NCBI GenBank assembly: GCA_026018925.1
Contig: JAKSZU010000018.1
Location: 7,658,920 to 7,722,919 of the forward strand
DNA from: Tupaia tana
Lineage: Eukaryota > Chordata > Mammalia > Scandentia > Tupaiidae
DNA: 64,000 nucleotides
Direction of reading: 5' to 3'
Under the pieces are notes generated by a model. It was not told where the DNA came from. It did no database searches and was given only the letters and a program-made list of their open reading frames with translations. Of this stretch, positions 11,335-21,346 are shown in pieces. The number at the start of each line of letters is the position of its first letter. The first letter of the stretch is position 1. The translations under genes and the position numbers were made by a program.

Positions 11335-11445
11335 CTTTTAGTGAGTACCTGCCCTGTGCCAGCGACTGTTCCAGGAACTGTGGCACCAAGAGTGGACAAA
11401 ACAGACCTCATAGAGCCAACCATTGTGCAGGCTCCCTCTAGACAA
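11335..11445 (+). repeat. Ancient mammalian interspersed repeat fragment
   Basis: The order GAGTACCTGCCCTGTGCCAG, CTGTTCCAGGAACTG, GTGGACAAAACAGACC matches a common ancient repeat whose other copies here are at 27700-28115 and 41595-41900. I could not decide the exact family name (L2/MIR-like). Confidence 0.5.
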
Positions 11446-11524
11446 GATATGTTTCTCTGGACACGATAGTTTCTGCTTCCATTTATCTTCTTGTGTTGAA
11501 GTGATATGTATCTGTCACCAACTG

Positions 11525-11745
11525 TTTTCTGAAAAGGGATAGATAGTAAATATTGTGGACTTCACCAGACATACAGTTTCTGTTACTACTATTCAGTTTT
11601 GCTACCAAGCTTTGCTACTACTCAGCTTTGCTATGATAGTACAGACACAGTCACAGATGATATGTAAACCAATGACCGCGTCTGTGTTCCAATAAGACTT
11701 TATTTACAAAAATATTCAGTGGGCCTACCAGCCATAGTTTGTTTT
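11525..11745 (+). mobile_element. hAT-Charlie-like DNA transposon remnant
   Basis: The element reads CTGAAAAGGGATAGATAGTA near its start and contains TGTGTTCCAATAAGACTTTA and TTTACAAAAATATTCAG near its end. This is the well-known mammalian hAT family in which AATAAAACTTTATTTACAAA is conserved. A reversed relative lies at 13995-14325 and another at 24730-25190. Confidence 0.75.
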
Positions 11746-11754
11746 CCTCTCTGA

Positions 11755-11885
11755 TAGAATGTAAGTTCTGTGAGAACAAGTCTTTTTTTGTTCTTTTTTC
11801 TTAAAATTTTTCAGTTATCTCCTTAATGCTTAGAACAATGCCTTGTACATACAAGGTACTCGATGTAGATTTGTTGAATAAGAGA
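11755..11885 (+). repeat. L2 LINE 3' end
   Basis: AGAATGTAAGTTCTGTGAGA, then CTTAGAACAATGCCTTGTAC and GATTTGTTGAATAAGAGAAC give the L2 3' end in the correct order. Confidence 0.8.
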
Positions 11886-11889
11886 ACTG

Positions 11890-12590
11890 AATGACTATCA
11901 CCCATTAAATCTGAAGTTCCAGAATGCAGTAGTGACCATCTCAGAGGATGTGGTAGGCATATACATGCTATGTAGGTGAATGAGTGTTGAAGAACTCCCT
12001 GCCTATCCTCTGTGGCTTTCTCCTAGTCAGTTCCTTTGGTGGGTTGGCAGAAACTGGACAGGTCCAGGCCCACCTTATCCTCCTGTCATTATTATAGCTG
12101 CCTCTTGGCACCAGGGAGTTTTACATAAAAAAACCCATAACAGAGTAGCAGGCAGCCTGTCCCTAACTGCATCACCGGCTGTTGTGATCTTGTCAAGTGG
12201 TAGCCCCTTTCCAGAGAACAAACTAGGCAGTAGAAGTGGCCTTTACAGCTGAACAAGACTGTCAGAGGAATGTAGAGACAACAAGAACCCCAATGACAAC
12301 CATCAACCATCTGTCACTGATGGCCTGTTGGGTTTCCCAGGGCATGCCTTCCTGAGTGAGGGTCAGTGGATTGCTTGGACAGGCAGGACTCTGGCACTTG
12401 GTGGGGCTGTCACCTGAAACCCAGAGTTGAAGCTGGTATTGCTTTGGCAATTGGGGTGTGAAAAGTACAGCTGGATAAAGACAAGCAGAGGACAGGAGAG
12501 TGTGGATGCTGAGCAGGGGGTTGGGGATTTGGAGGAGGCTAGCCAGTGGGGCCCTTGGCTGCCGGGGCCTCACGCATAAAGGAAGCAGCT
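11890..12590. other. Unique noncoding sequence
   Basis: No confident repeat. Overlapping open frames of 90-103 codons on both strands lack recognisable domains and are probably chance frames in a GC-richer stretch. Confidence 0.4.
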
Positions 12591-12594
12591 CCTC

Positions 12595-13060
12595 TTCTGT
12601 TTTGTGTCAACTTCACTGTCATTGGATAGTCCGTGAGATTTCAAACAGATAAACGCCCCTTTGGGAAGCCGGAATGCCTTGGCAGACAATTTTAGGCCTT
12701 GATTTGATTGATAAATCCTTTGTGACAAGAGGGGATGAAAGAGGCCCCCGGTTTGGTACATATAAATAGGAAATTAGCTGGCAAAGTTGTCAAAGATAAT
12801 TAACTTTCCGATTCTGCGGGTCTATTCAGGTTGACATCCTGAAATTATTTAGAAATGCACATGTCAACGCTCTGACAGAATTTGGGGCTGATCAGATAAA
12901 CAGATTTGGAGATGCTTGATTGTAAAATGATGTAAGCGCTTAGCTGGTGTTTTATCACTGCATGCTTCTGTTAGCTGCAGTGGCTGTTGCAGGGAGAAGG
13001 CTTTTGTTATAAGGGGTGGGAGGTGTGAGGGTAGAGAGATTAAATTGGATGTGCAAGGCA
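12595..13060. promoter_or_regulatory. Candidate conserved noncoding element (enhancer-like)
   Basis: This block is free of every repeat family seen elsewhere in the window. It is dense in sequences resembling developmental transcription factor sites: TTGATTTGATTGATAAATCC (PBX/HOX-like), ATATAAATAGG (MEF2/TATA-like), GATAATTAAC, CTGATCAGATAAAC (GATA/homeobox-like), CTCTGACAG (MEIS-like) and TGTAAAATGATG. No long ORF crosses it. Enhancer identity is an inference from composition and lack of decay by insertions. No alignment was possible here. Confidence 0.35.
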
Positions 13061-13376
13061 CAATGTATTTACTTTCTTCCTTTTTTTACTCTCTGTGAGT
13101 TGAGAAATTCCTAACCCCCAATTTAATTGCAACTGATCTTGGAGTCAACCCCAGAGCCTCATTACGAGCCTCAGTCTCTTGTAAGAAGTAGAGTATTCCA
13201 GAGGGTTTGGCAATAGATGTGTCCTTCTTTCCAGCATGTCCAGTTTGGATAAGGTGAATGCATGTGTGCAAAATCATCCAGAGTCACTACTATTCCTGAT
13301 TTGTCATTGCTTTGGGTAAATCACTGGGTTTTACAAGCTGTTGGGAGGGAACAAAGGCTTCTTGTTACTAGAATTG

Positions 13377-13642
13377 TCTCCCCCATCCCAGGAGGTTTTT
13401 GCCTTGGGGCATGTGTGCTCCTAGAAGAGAGACAGACAGACATAGTGAGAGGGAAAGTGAGAAATCACCACCTCAGGGGGGATGGCCATGTGTCAGTTCC
13501 TTCTCCTTCATTCTCCTCCTGGGATTTGGGAACACATGCACATGCGTCCTGTGTGATTTTCAAGCTACTGGGTCCAGGACTTGAAATGCGGTTGGCCATG
13601 TGGGAGTCCAGCGATGGAACCACTGCATATCCTGCTGGTCCC
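13377..13642 (-). mobile_element. tRNA-derived SINE, long form
   Basis: Short target-site duplication TAGAATTG at 13369-13376 and 13643-13650. On the minus strand it starts GGGACCAGCAGGATATGCAG and keeps the full body; the tail region (13377-13395) has degraded to CCAGGAGG instead of a T run, so it is middle-aged. Confidence 0.85.
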
Positions 13643-13744
13643 TAGAATTGCCTTTTTTAAAGATCAATTTAAACTCAAATTTTTCCATGAAAGAAATATC
13701 CTTTTGCAAGGATAAATGACAATGGATGAGAACCAAGAGGACAA

Positions 13745-13905
13745 GCTAGACACTGTGTCATGTGATTTGCTCATCTTAACACCCACAGTTTTTATAACAC
13801 ACATGTCTCTCTCATTTGGCGGAAGGTTAAGTCAACTACTGGAGGTAACCTCACTATAAAAGAGGTAAAATCTAATTTTGAACTTGGGTTTGCTGAACTC
13901 CCTTT
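13745..13905 (-). repeat. Probable MIR (antisense)
   Basis: GTGATTTGCTCATCTTAACA, TAACACACATGTCTCTCTC and TTTGAACTTGGGTTTGCTGA keep the order of a reversed MIR, though the central GAGGAAACTGAG core is damaged. Confidence 0.5.
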
Positions 13906-13994
13906 TACCACCACCTCCAATGCTATATTCCGGTTAATAAAATCAGAGACTGATATAGAGGAAATTTAGAGATATCTAGTCTAGGGTACAGTGG

Positions 13995-14325
13995 GCCACA
14001 ACCCATGAGCTAAACCAGTCTGCTACCTTTTTTGAGTGGTCTGAGAGCTGAAGATGTTTCTATATTTTTAAATGGTTGGGGAAAAAATGGAAAAATTTTT
14101 CTGACATGTGAAAACAACATGAAATTTAAATTTGAGTGTCTATAAATAAAATGCTACAGGAATGCAGCTTTGCTCATTCATTTATGTATTGTTTGCAGCT
14201 GCTTTTGTAGTGCTGTGGCAGTTGTGTTGCTGTGACAGAGACTGTATGGCCTTCAGAGCTGGAAGTATTTTCTGCCTGGCCCTTTACAGAAAAGATTTGC
14301 TGACCTCTGGCTTAGGTCTGTGTCT
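13995..14325 (-). mobile_element. hAT-Charlie-like DNA transposon remnant
   Basis: Reads, in reverse relative to 11525-11745, TAAATAAAATGCTACAGGAA, TTGCTCATTCATTTATGTAT, GACAGAGACTGTATGGCC and GGCCCTTTACAGAAAAGATT ending GCTGACCTCTGG, the standard end of this family. Confidence 0.8.
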
Positions 14326-14369
14326 CTGTGAGAGCTTGTTGAGCTTAGAGGATAACAAACATTGGGAAA

Positions 14370-14545
14370 AACTTTCAACAGGCATTATCTAATTTAGTCC
14401 ATCAGCTACTCAAGGAGGGTACTGTTAACTGTCCTATTATGAGGAAACTGAGGGTCAGAGAGGTTCAAGAAGCTGGTCTAGCTAACAGCAGAATCTGGAT
14501 TCACAGTCAAGCCTGCCTGATTTCACACTCAGAGTGCACCCGCCA
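14370..14545 (-). repeat. MIR SINE (antisense)
   Basis: ATTATGAGGAAACTGAGGGT followed by CAGAGAGGTTCAAGAAGC and GAATCTGGATTCACAGTC gives the reversed MIR core and A/B-box region. Confidence 0.85.
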
Positions 14546-14638
14546 ATGCCCTCATTACCTTGTCATCTCATTAGGATTCCAACTTTGGGTATGTAGGTTT
14601 TCTGGCCTTGGTGCTTGGGGCACAGTGGTGACTACCAT

Positions 14639-15018
14639 TGTGACAGGCAGAATAATACCTGCAAAGATGCCAATGTTCTAACCCCCAGAACCTGTGAACA
14701 TGTTACTTTACATGGCAAAAAGGACATGGCAGGTATGAATAAGTGTCTTCAAATGGGAAGATTATTCTAGATTATTCAGGTGAGTCCAAGGACCAGGTCC
14801 TTATAAGAGGAAGGCAAGAAGGTCAAAGAAGGGTGAAGAGATGGGATGAAGGAGGCAGAGTTTGGAGTGATGTGAGGCCACCAGGTGGACTAAGGAAGCT
14901 GGAAAAGACTAGGAAATGGATACTACTCTGGCCTTGAGTTGCAAAATTATCCATCTGCATTGCTTTAAACCGCAAAGTTTGTGGCAATATGTTACAACAG
15001 CCATAGGAAACTAATACA
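14639..15018 (+). mobile_element. ERVL-MaLR solo LTR (MLT1D-like)
   Basis: Near full-length LTR: start TGACAGGCAGAATAATACC, then AACCCCCAGAACCTGTGAAC, TTACATGGCAAAAAGGACAT, GGTCCTTATAAGAGGAAGGC, and the end ATAGGAAACTAATACA. The order fits MLT1-class LTRs. There is no paired LTR or internal retroviral sequence, so it is a solo LTR. Confidence 0.85.
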
Positions 15019-15091
15019 CCAAATCCCTGCTTCCATGCTACTCATAGGCCCATCTGTCTACTGAAGTAGATTTCAAAGGAACATCTGTGCT

Positions 15092-15343
15092 GGGAACCAG
15101 CAGTTAGCGTAATGGCTATGTCGCTGGACTCCCGCGTGGTTGACCGCGGTTCGCGTCCCGGAGCCGGTGGCTTAAAACTCACGCCGGGTGCGTGTGCGTG
15201 TGTGCCCAAGATCCTGAGAGGAGAATGGAGGAGAAGGGATTGTGGCGTGACCATCCCCCTGGGGGGTAATTTCTCACTTTCTGTCTCTATGTCTCTCTCT
15301 GTCTGTCTGGCAAGTGCACGTGCCCTATAGTGAAAACCTCTCC

Positions 15344-15372
<29 letters not shown>
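15092..15372 (+). mobile_element. tRNA-derived SINE, long form, young copy
   Basis: Target-site duplication AGGAACATCTGTGCT (15 bp) at 15077-15091 and 15373-15387, with a long A tail. The head GGGAACCAGCAGTTAGCGTA, the B-box-like GGTTCGCGTCC, the CpG-rich body and the TCTCTATGTCTCTCTCTGTC stretch are intact. It is a good reference copy for the family. Confidence 0.95.
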
Positions 15373-15376
<4 letters not shown>

Positions 15377-15390
15377 ACATCTGTGCTAAA

Positions 15391-15524
15391 CAAGGACTCT
15401 TCAAAATGTTCATGGAACAGGCGTATTATGAAAAAAAGTTATACATGGATTACAAATTTTTTTTGATCAAAATAAACTCATGCTTCAATTCCATTTTTTC
15501 CCATGACCTTTCTGAAGTTTTCTC
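15391..15524 (+). mobile_element. Mariner-like palindromic MITE, copy A
   Basis: Both ends carry related inverted termini: GGACTCTTCAAAATGTTCAT at the left and the reverse-complement pattern CCCATGACCTTTCTGAAG at the right. Internal landmarks TTATACATGGATTACAAATT and AAAATAAACTCATGCTTCAA are shared with the other four copies in this window. It has no coding capacity. Confidence 0.7.
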
Positions 15525-15839
15525 AAAGGTGTTCCAAATAAAGTTAAGACCATGTTGAACACAGGCTCGCCTCAAAGCTCATTCTAAAGAAATAGCTTAG
15601 CAGGCTTGCAATACTGCAGCACCATGAGTGCACGGATTCCTTCATTCCTGTTTCTGAGGCTGGATGCCGGTGTCTTCCAGGATTAGCCACAGAGCATAAG
15701 GAAACTGAAAACAAGAACCAGAGGCAAATCTCCTCCAAATTTTTCATGCTCCAACCTCCACAACTTGCACTGCACACATCTCAAGCTGAACTCGAGCTTT
15801 CTGGCACTTAACATGCGGCTGACATTGTACTCTGCAGCT

Positions 15840-16480
15840 GGATTGCTCCTCCTGGTTATTGAGGAGCTGGACTTTTGCAAAAAGGAAATCACAGTCTTGC
15901 ATGCATTTTATTAGTATTGTGACCATTTGCAAATTAATTTGGAAGGCAATATAATTTACCTCTTGTATAGAATTCAGTTTTGATTACTGCCATGCCACTG
16001 AAGTGCCAGCTTTCACGAAAGTTCTTATTATGAGAAATTAAGATACCTTTCTCCCTCACCCAAATAAAACAAACATATGGCTATGGCATGCAATTGAGTT
16101 AGAAGAATATATCATTTAATCCAGGGAACATAATTATTTGAATCAAACAAGAGAGGAGAAATGAAATCTGAGTTTGAATGTTGACGTGAGATTTTGAAGG
16201 CTATTTTCACTCATCACTGACTTTTAATAGCTCTTTGTAGAGAATAATTTGCAGCATAAACCTTGTTAAGGTGATATTGGTTTTTTCAAAATTATGTCGA
16301 ATTCCAAACATAGCCATTTTCCAGACTGCCGTCGGAGGGTCCCCACGTGTTTAAATGGCTGTCCTAAGAGTAGTATTTAATCACACAGTGCTACGAATGT
16401 CGTTCTTTAGTGGTGACAAAATGGTGTTGTTTTCTTGGGTCATACTTTGCTCAAAATGCCATTTAAGAAGAGCAATCAGA
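15840..16480. promoter_or_regulatory. Candidate conserved noncoding element (enhancer-like)
   Basis: No repeat family is recognisable here. An octamer/homeodomain-like cluster ATTTGCAAATTAATTT lies at 15925-15940, with further sites such as TTTAATAGCTCTTTG and AGAATAATTTGCAGC downstream. It also retains CpGs (TGCCGTCGG at about 16328 and ATGTCGAATTCC). Regulatory function is inferred only. Confidence 0.3.
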
Positions 16481-17100
16481 AATGATCTGCAGCGTGTGCC
16501 AAGTATGTGCCCCTTTGTGGGTCAGGTATGTTTGCAGTCTGGTTTGTGGACTTGAGAGAATGCCCCATTTTTCAATGTTGGACTATGTACTCTGGGTTTT
16601 ATTTCAACAGTAAGGTCACTGTCACATATGCCCTTGGGACTTGGTGATTTGGCCTATGTCTTGCCTGGTTTGCAACTGTCAGCCCCTGTACTTTTTTTGA
16701 GTGCATTCTCTGACAGCTGGAGTCCACTCTGCCTGCATCCTGGAGGAAGCTGGAAATGTTTAGAAGTCAGTAGCCCTTAATCAGTACATGTGAATTGGAG
16801 GCTACAAACAGACATGCTTCTCCTGGGGTGGGAAGTATGGCGTGTGGAAAACTGCCTGGCTTTCCTCTCTGCTCCTGCTGTTCCCCAGCAAGGGCTCCGG
16901 GTCTCATGATGGTAGCCAGCTTGAAGATTCACCTTCTCCCAGTTTCCTTCTTTCCCTGTCTCAGTCTCCCACTTCTTGCTTGTTTTTCCTGAGATCTCCT
17001 CTGAAGTAAACTACTTGCTCCTAAATCCCTGTCTTATTGGCATGTGGGGGGAGGCCACATCAAAATAATCACTATGCCAACAAGTTGACTGGCTCATTTA
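16481..17100. other. Unique noncoding sequence
   Basis: No gene or confident repeat is visible between the enhancer-like block and the old SINE at 17112. Confidence 0.45.
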
Positions 17101-17111
17101 TTGAAAGGTTA

Positions 17112-17345
17112 TTTTTTTTAAGTTTATTTTTTTCATGATACTGTGTGTGTTTGTGTATGAGAAAGAGAATAGTTGCCCTTGGTAGGGTGTCACGGTGCCA
17201 TGATCCTCCTGTAGGCTCCCAGATGGCCAGGATTATGGGCACACCCAGGAATGTACCCAGCGTGCTCAGAGTGGCCTGGGATCCAAGCATGGGGCCTCCA
17301 ATATGGCTCCAGTATTGCAAAGTGGCATCCTACTTCCTGTGTCAC
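17112..17345 (-). repeat. Old SINE related to the long-form body
   Basis: On the plus strand it starts with a T-rich TTTTTTTAAGTTTA run, then GGTAGGGTGTCACGGTGCCA and GATGGCCAGGATTATGGGCA. These blocks align with the copy at 32934-33130 and more loosely with the reversed body of the abundant SINE (CAGGGGGGATGGCCACGC ... GGGATCTTGGGCACGC). The head region is hard to recognise, so this may be an ancestral variant. Confidence 0.5.
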
Positions 17346-17584
17346 TGTGGCTGGGCCAAGGTATTAGTTTTTAAAAGGGAGCAACAAGTACCACTCCTCT
17401 TGAAGAAACCAGACCATTTGTAAGTGAACTTAATCACCTGAAACTATCAGATTATAGCTATACTATAGTTAAAACTGTTAGGTTAAGTGATTACCATTGG
17501 TGATCAAAGTTTGATTAGGACTGAAATAATAATAAGGAGGGGTATAAAAGGAAAGAAAGTAGTATTTGCTATGAACTAATATTT

Positions 17585-17840
17585 ACTTTCTTAATACTGT
17601 GAAATAATATTTATTTTCTTAAGGCTACCACTTAGCAAAATACTTCATGTCTAGTCATATCTCATTTTAATACTTTTACTGACCTGTGAGAACAGGATTG
17701 TTTCTCATTCCTACTTCACAAGATGAGAAAGTGGAAAATTAAGGAGTTTGAATAACTTATCTAGAATTAAGTGTGTTACAAGAGGTTAGGATGGGATGTG
17801 AACCCAGATCTATCCAATTGCTAGCAGTGGTCTTCCAATT
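17585..17840 (-). repeat. Probable MIR (antisense)
   Basis: TTCACAAGATGAGAAAGTGG, GAGTTTGAATAACTTATCT and GGATGTGAACCCAGATCTAT keep the order of a reversed MIR. It is strongly diverged. Confidence 0.6.
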
Positions 17841-18650
17841 ATTATAATACACTGTCATCCTTGCTTTATTTAAAAGAATGCAATAAAAATTCACATGTTT
17901 AAAACCTTGAATGAGTGGTGAATTACCAAGAAGAATATTCATCTGAGATCTTTGGATTAAAGAAAGCGAAAATTAGTTAATTAAGTTAACTTTAACTCAT
18001 ATGTTTCTCTGTTTAATAAAAATATTAACACATTTTTATTTTTCTACCTTGTCAAGCTTACAGTCAAGTTTTTTCCTACTTTTATGTACTATACTTAAAA
18101 GGTTCAATTCAAGGGGTGCGCGTGAGTTGGTGGGGTGTCCTGCAGATGTGGTGGTTACCTGCTTGGCATATTCACAGAACATTGATAAACATAAAATACT
18201 GGAATTAATGCATTAGTTTTGAGTGATCTTTTTAATATGGATAAAAGATTTTTACATGAGTCAAATAGCTGATTTTTCAAGCATTTTTGCTTTCTGGGGG
18301 GCATAAATAAATATAAACCTGTAGGTAACAGACACTTGTCACAAAAATAGAGATTTATGCATATAAGCTTAAAAAAAGTACTTATCTCAGTTAAGGCTGC
18401 CTAAGGTTAAAACAAAAACCTTCCCTTAGTTGACTTGTATCTCTAGGATTTGGTTAATTAGAGGAAAGCTTTGCCCATCAAGTGTAGATGGTTAAAGTGG
18501 TTCGATACTCTCTTAACACCCCTTATCACTTGCCAATACAGGGAGGGGGAAGAGGCGTGCATGTAAACAGAGGAATGTTTTCACTAGTCTCTAAATTCCC
18601 CACCTACAATTGACAAGTAATTTAGCTCCTTCTCTTAGCTTGTTTAGCTA
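17841..18650. other. Unique AT-rich noncoding sequence
   Basis: No gene and no confident repeat. The stretch is AT-rich with short frames only. Confidence 0.45.
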
Positions 18651-18654
18651 AACA

Positions 18655-18862
18655 AATGACTGAGCAAGGAGAGAAATAGAGAGGCAAGACATTTAAGGGA
18701 CACAGGCATGGATGATTGTCCGTTGAGGATAACATGCATGATATCTTCAACTGGACTGGTGTGAAGCGCATTCATATTGAGTAAATTCTCTTTACAAGCT
18801 GTAGTGATGTGTAGTGATTGAATGTATAAAATAAATTAAAATAATTTTTTTTCAAAAAGAGG
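18655..18862 (+). mobile_element. LINE-1 3' UTR fragment
   Basis: Matches the 3' UTR of the LINE-1 at 4800-5000: AATAGAGAGGCAAGACATTT, TCTTCAACTGGACTGGTGTG, CTCTTTACAAGCTGTAGTGA and GTGATTGAATGTATAAA. It is a short, heavily 5'-truncated insertion. Confidence 0.8.
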
Positions 18863-19085
18863 AAAAAGAAATGACTGAGCAACTCCCGGAAAGTCTTTGA
18901 AGGGATTCTGGAGTGTGTGGTGTGAAGTAGTAGGAGCAAGGGGTGGTGAGGAACCCATGAACAGCTGCAATACTTGATGGATGAGTCAATATTAGCTATT
19001 TTTTTAATTCACTTTGAACTTAATGTTAGTATAGTAACATCAGTAACTGAGTCAAACCAGCTCAGCTAATTTTAATATCCTGACT

Positions 19086-19317
19086 GGGGGCCCATGGTGG
19101 CGTAGCAGTAAAAAGCGACCCTCTGTGAGTTTAACTCATCTGGAAGGTTCAGGGTTCAAGTGTAGGGACCTCCCAGAGTACACTAGGCATGTGTACACTT
19201 GATCTGGAGCAGGCTGAAGTTGCTGGTGGATTCTGGCTTCAGGATCCTGTCTGGGATGCTGTCTTTCTCTCTTGCTCATGGAAGAAATAAGCAAGTAAAC
19301 CTTTAAAAGAAGAAGAA
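19086..19317 (+). mobile_element. Second tRNA-like SINE family, copy 1
   Basis: Flanked by a 12-bp target-site duplication with two mismatches, AATATCCTGACT (19074-19085) and AATATTCTGATT (19318-19329). It starts GGGGCCCATGGTGGCGTAGC, has a B-box-like GGGTTCAAGTGTAGG, then CCCAGAGTACACTAGGCATG and ends with an AATAAGCAAGTAAACCTTTA tail. The body differs from the abundant SINE. A reversed relative is at 31977-32237. Confidence 0.7.
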
Positions 19318-19329
19318 AATATTCTGATT

Positions 19330-19590
19330 GGCAGTTGGTGTGGTGGTTAAGGTGCTGGACTCCATGTGGCTGACCATGTTTTGAGTCCCAGACCTGGTGG
19401 CTTGAAACTCAAGCCAGGTGCGTGTGCGTGCCCAAAATCCCAAGAGGAGAATGGAGGTGAAAAGATTGTGGTGTGGCCATTCCCCCTGGAGAGTGATTTC
19501 TCATTTTCTGTCTATCTCTCTCTACCTCTCCAGCAAGTGCATGTGCCCTATACAAAAATCTCTCTCTCTCTCTCAAAAAAAAAAAAAAAA
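19330..19590 (+). mobile_element. tRNA-derived SINE, long form
   Basis: Starts GGCAGTTGGTGTGGTGGTTA directly after the preceding SINE's target duplication, has the complete body and CT stretch including a (TC)n expansion, and ends in an A16 tail at 19590. No clear target duplication of its own was found. Confidence 0.85.
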
Positions 19591-19859
19591 TGAAGCCATT
19601 GTGCACTTAACATGTGCCAAACATAGAGGATATAGCTGTGAATGCAATTTAGAAAGTCCTTATTCCTAGGGATCTTCAGTCTGGCAAGAGTTTCTAACAA
19701 ATAAATCTCCACATGTCAGATGTCCACATGTGCCATGATGATGCACGAACTTAGGAGATAGAGACTTGGGTTAGGGAAGCCTTTAGAGGTGGTTGGTGCG
19801 TGACAGTTGAAAGCTGAAGGTTGAGGATGAGAGATTTTCAGAAAAAGAGAATAATAAAT

Positions 19860-20098
19860 CCAAAAGTCCTTTTGGTGTATTTAAAGAGCAGAAGTAAAGC
19901 CACATGACTGGAGGTGAGGAACCAAGGGGAAGAGAGACAGAGGGAGATGTGGACAAAGGAGGCAGGGGGATCTCTGCACTCAACCTCTCTGCCTTCTTTG
20001 CCCACATCTCCCTCTGCCTCTCTTTCCCCTTGGTTCCTCACCTCCAGTCATGAGGCTTTACTTCTGCTCTTTAAATACACCTCTAAAAGGACTTTTGG
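19860..20098. repeat. Long near-perfect palindrome (about 240 bp)
   Basis: The left arm (19860-19970) and right arm (19984-20098) are reverse complements with roughly 95% identity: about five mismatches and two small indels over about 105 bp. They are separated by a loop of about 13 nt centred near 19977. The arms open with CCAAAAGTCCTTTTGG, itself a small palindrome, and include TTTAAAGAGCAGAAGTAAAG and GAGGTGAGGAACCAAGGGGA. Transcribed from either strand it would fold into a long hairpin. No transposase coding sequence, target-site duplication or known repeat family is evident. Confidence 0.9.
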
Positions 20099-20680
20099 AA
20101 GGTTTCCTTCAACTGCATGACTTGATTTGATAGTCATTTCTGAAATGATAATTCTGGCTCATTAGGGGGCCAAAACCCAGTCAAAAAATCTACAAAAACT
20201 GTCAGGGGGAAAATGCTGGGACTGGCATTGGGCAGTGGGGGTACACCTGGAAGAGTGGATGAATTTAGGAGGTGCTGTAGGGGTACCCTCAGCAGGACTT
20301 ACTGACGAATCAGGCAACAGGAGGAAAAGAGAGCAGGCCTCTGGGGGATGGGCTAGAAAGGCAGTGTGGATGGTGGTGCCATTTCCGGAGAGGTTGACTG
20401 CCGAGATAGAAGCTGGGTAAAAAATTAACCCTGAGTTTTGTTTTGGCTTTGGGTTTGAGACATAGAAGTATAGAAGATGGGGTAATTCTGTATGTCATTT
20501 TAGACTAGTTGCTATTCTATGTGGTTAAAGATCAACATTTAACTCTCAAATTGATTAAAATGACTCTACAGTGTGACCTGGTCCAAACTCTCCTTTGTGT
20601 AATAATGCTTGTTTCTTGAGTCTTCCACCAAAGTAAGAAAAAAATCTGTATTTTTCTCTTGTGAACAGTGAACTTTGGAA
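20099..20680. other. Unique noncoding sequence
   Basis: No gene or recognised repeat between the palindrome and the TG microsatellite. Confidence 0.45.
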
Positions 20681-20681
20681 G

Positions 20682-20712
<31 letters not shown>
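20682..20712. repeat. (TG)n microsatellite
   Basis: About 15 uninterrupted TG units. Confidence 0.95.
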
Positions 20713-20713
<1 letters not shown>

Positions 20714-21094
20714 AAGTGTACATGAAAGAAAGTGAAAGAGAGGGAGAATCTTATATTTTTGTATTCTTCCCAGGCTGTTTGCATCTACACTGGCTTTGTA
20801 AGACTCACAAGAATGCTATGAATTTGGTATGTGTAGCATTACAATTAAATTCGGCTTCATGTAATAGAAACTTTCCTGTAGTGGCTAAAATACATAGGTT
20901 TTATTTTCACAAGTAAAAGATTAACCAGAGGTGAAAAAATCTACGGCTGATGTAATCACTTCACAAACTCCTTAGAGGCACAGGCTCTGATTTCCTTGGT
21001 TCTCTGCTATTTTTAGCATGCATATTCATGGTCAAAATTGCTGCTCAAGCTCTAGCCACTGTGTATGCATTCCAGAACACAAAAAAGTGAAAGT

Positions 21095-21346
21095 GAGGCC
21101 AGCTTGTGGTGTGGCCATTAAGGCAGCTGGATCCCTGTAGTTTGAGTCTTGGTTCTGATGGCTTGAAAAACACACCTGGTCTGTGTGCATGCATGACCAA
21201 AATCCTGAAATGGGAACTAGAGGAGAAGAGATTGTGGTGTGACCATCTTCCATGATGGGTGCTTTCTCACTTTTCCTCTTTCTCTATTTTTGTGTCTCTC
21301 TAGCCAGTGTGCACACTTGGTTGTAAATTAAAAAAAAAAAAAAAAA
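21095..21346 (+). mobile_element. tRNA-derived SINE, long form, diverged
   Basis: Flanked by an imperfect target-site duplication AAAAGTGAAAGT / AAAAGTGGAAGT. It starts GAGGCCAGCTTGTGGTGTGG, keeps the body in diverged form and ends in A17. Confidence 0.8.

Noticed and set aside
11166-11389. Frames on both strands at 11 kb as coding
   Set aside because: They lie inside an antisense LINE-1 3' end and the ancient repeat that follows it.
15092-15165. SINE heads as functional tRNA genes
   Set aside because: A- and B-box-like segments are present, but a proper cloverleaf with a paired acceptor stem cannot be drawn and copies end in A tails with target duplications, so they are retroposed SINEs.
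15112-15330. Recurrent frames of 60-125 codons with ERD/RETE-like and GDGHAAIPSPPFSS-like peptides
   Set aside because: They recur at every long-form SINE copy on both strands and are translations of the SINE body, not proteins.
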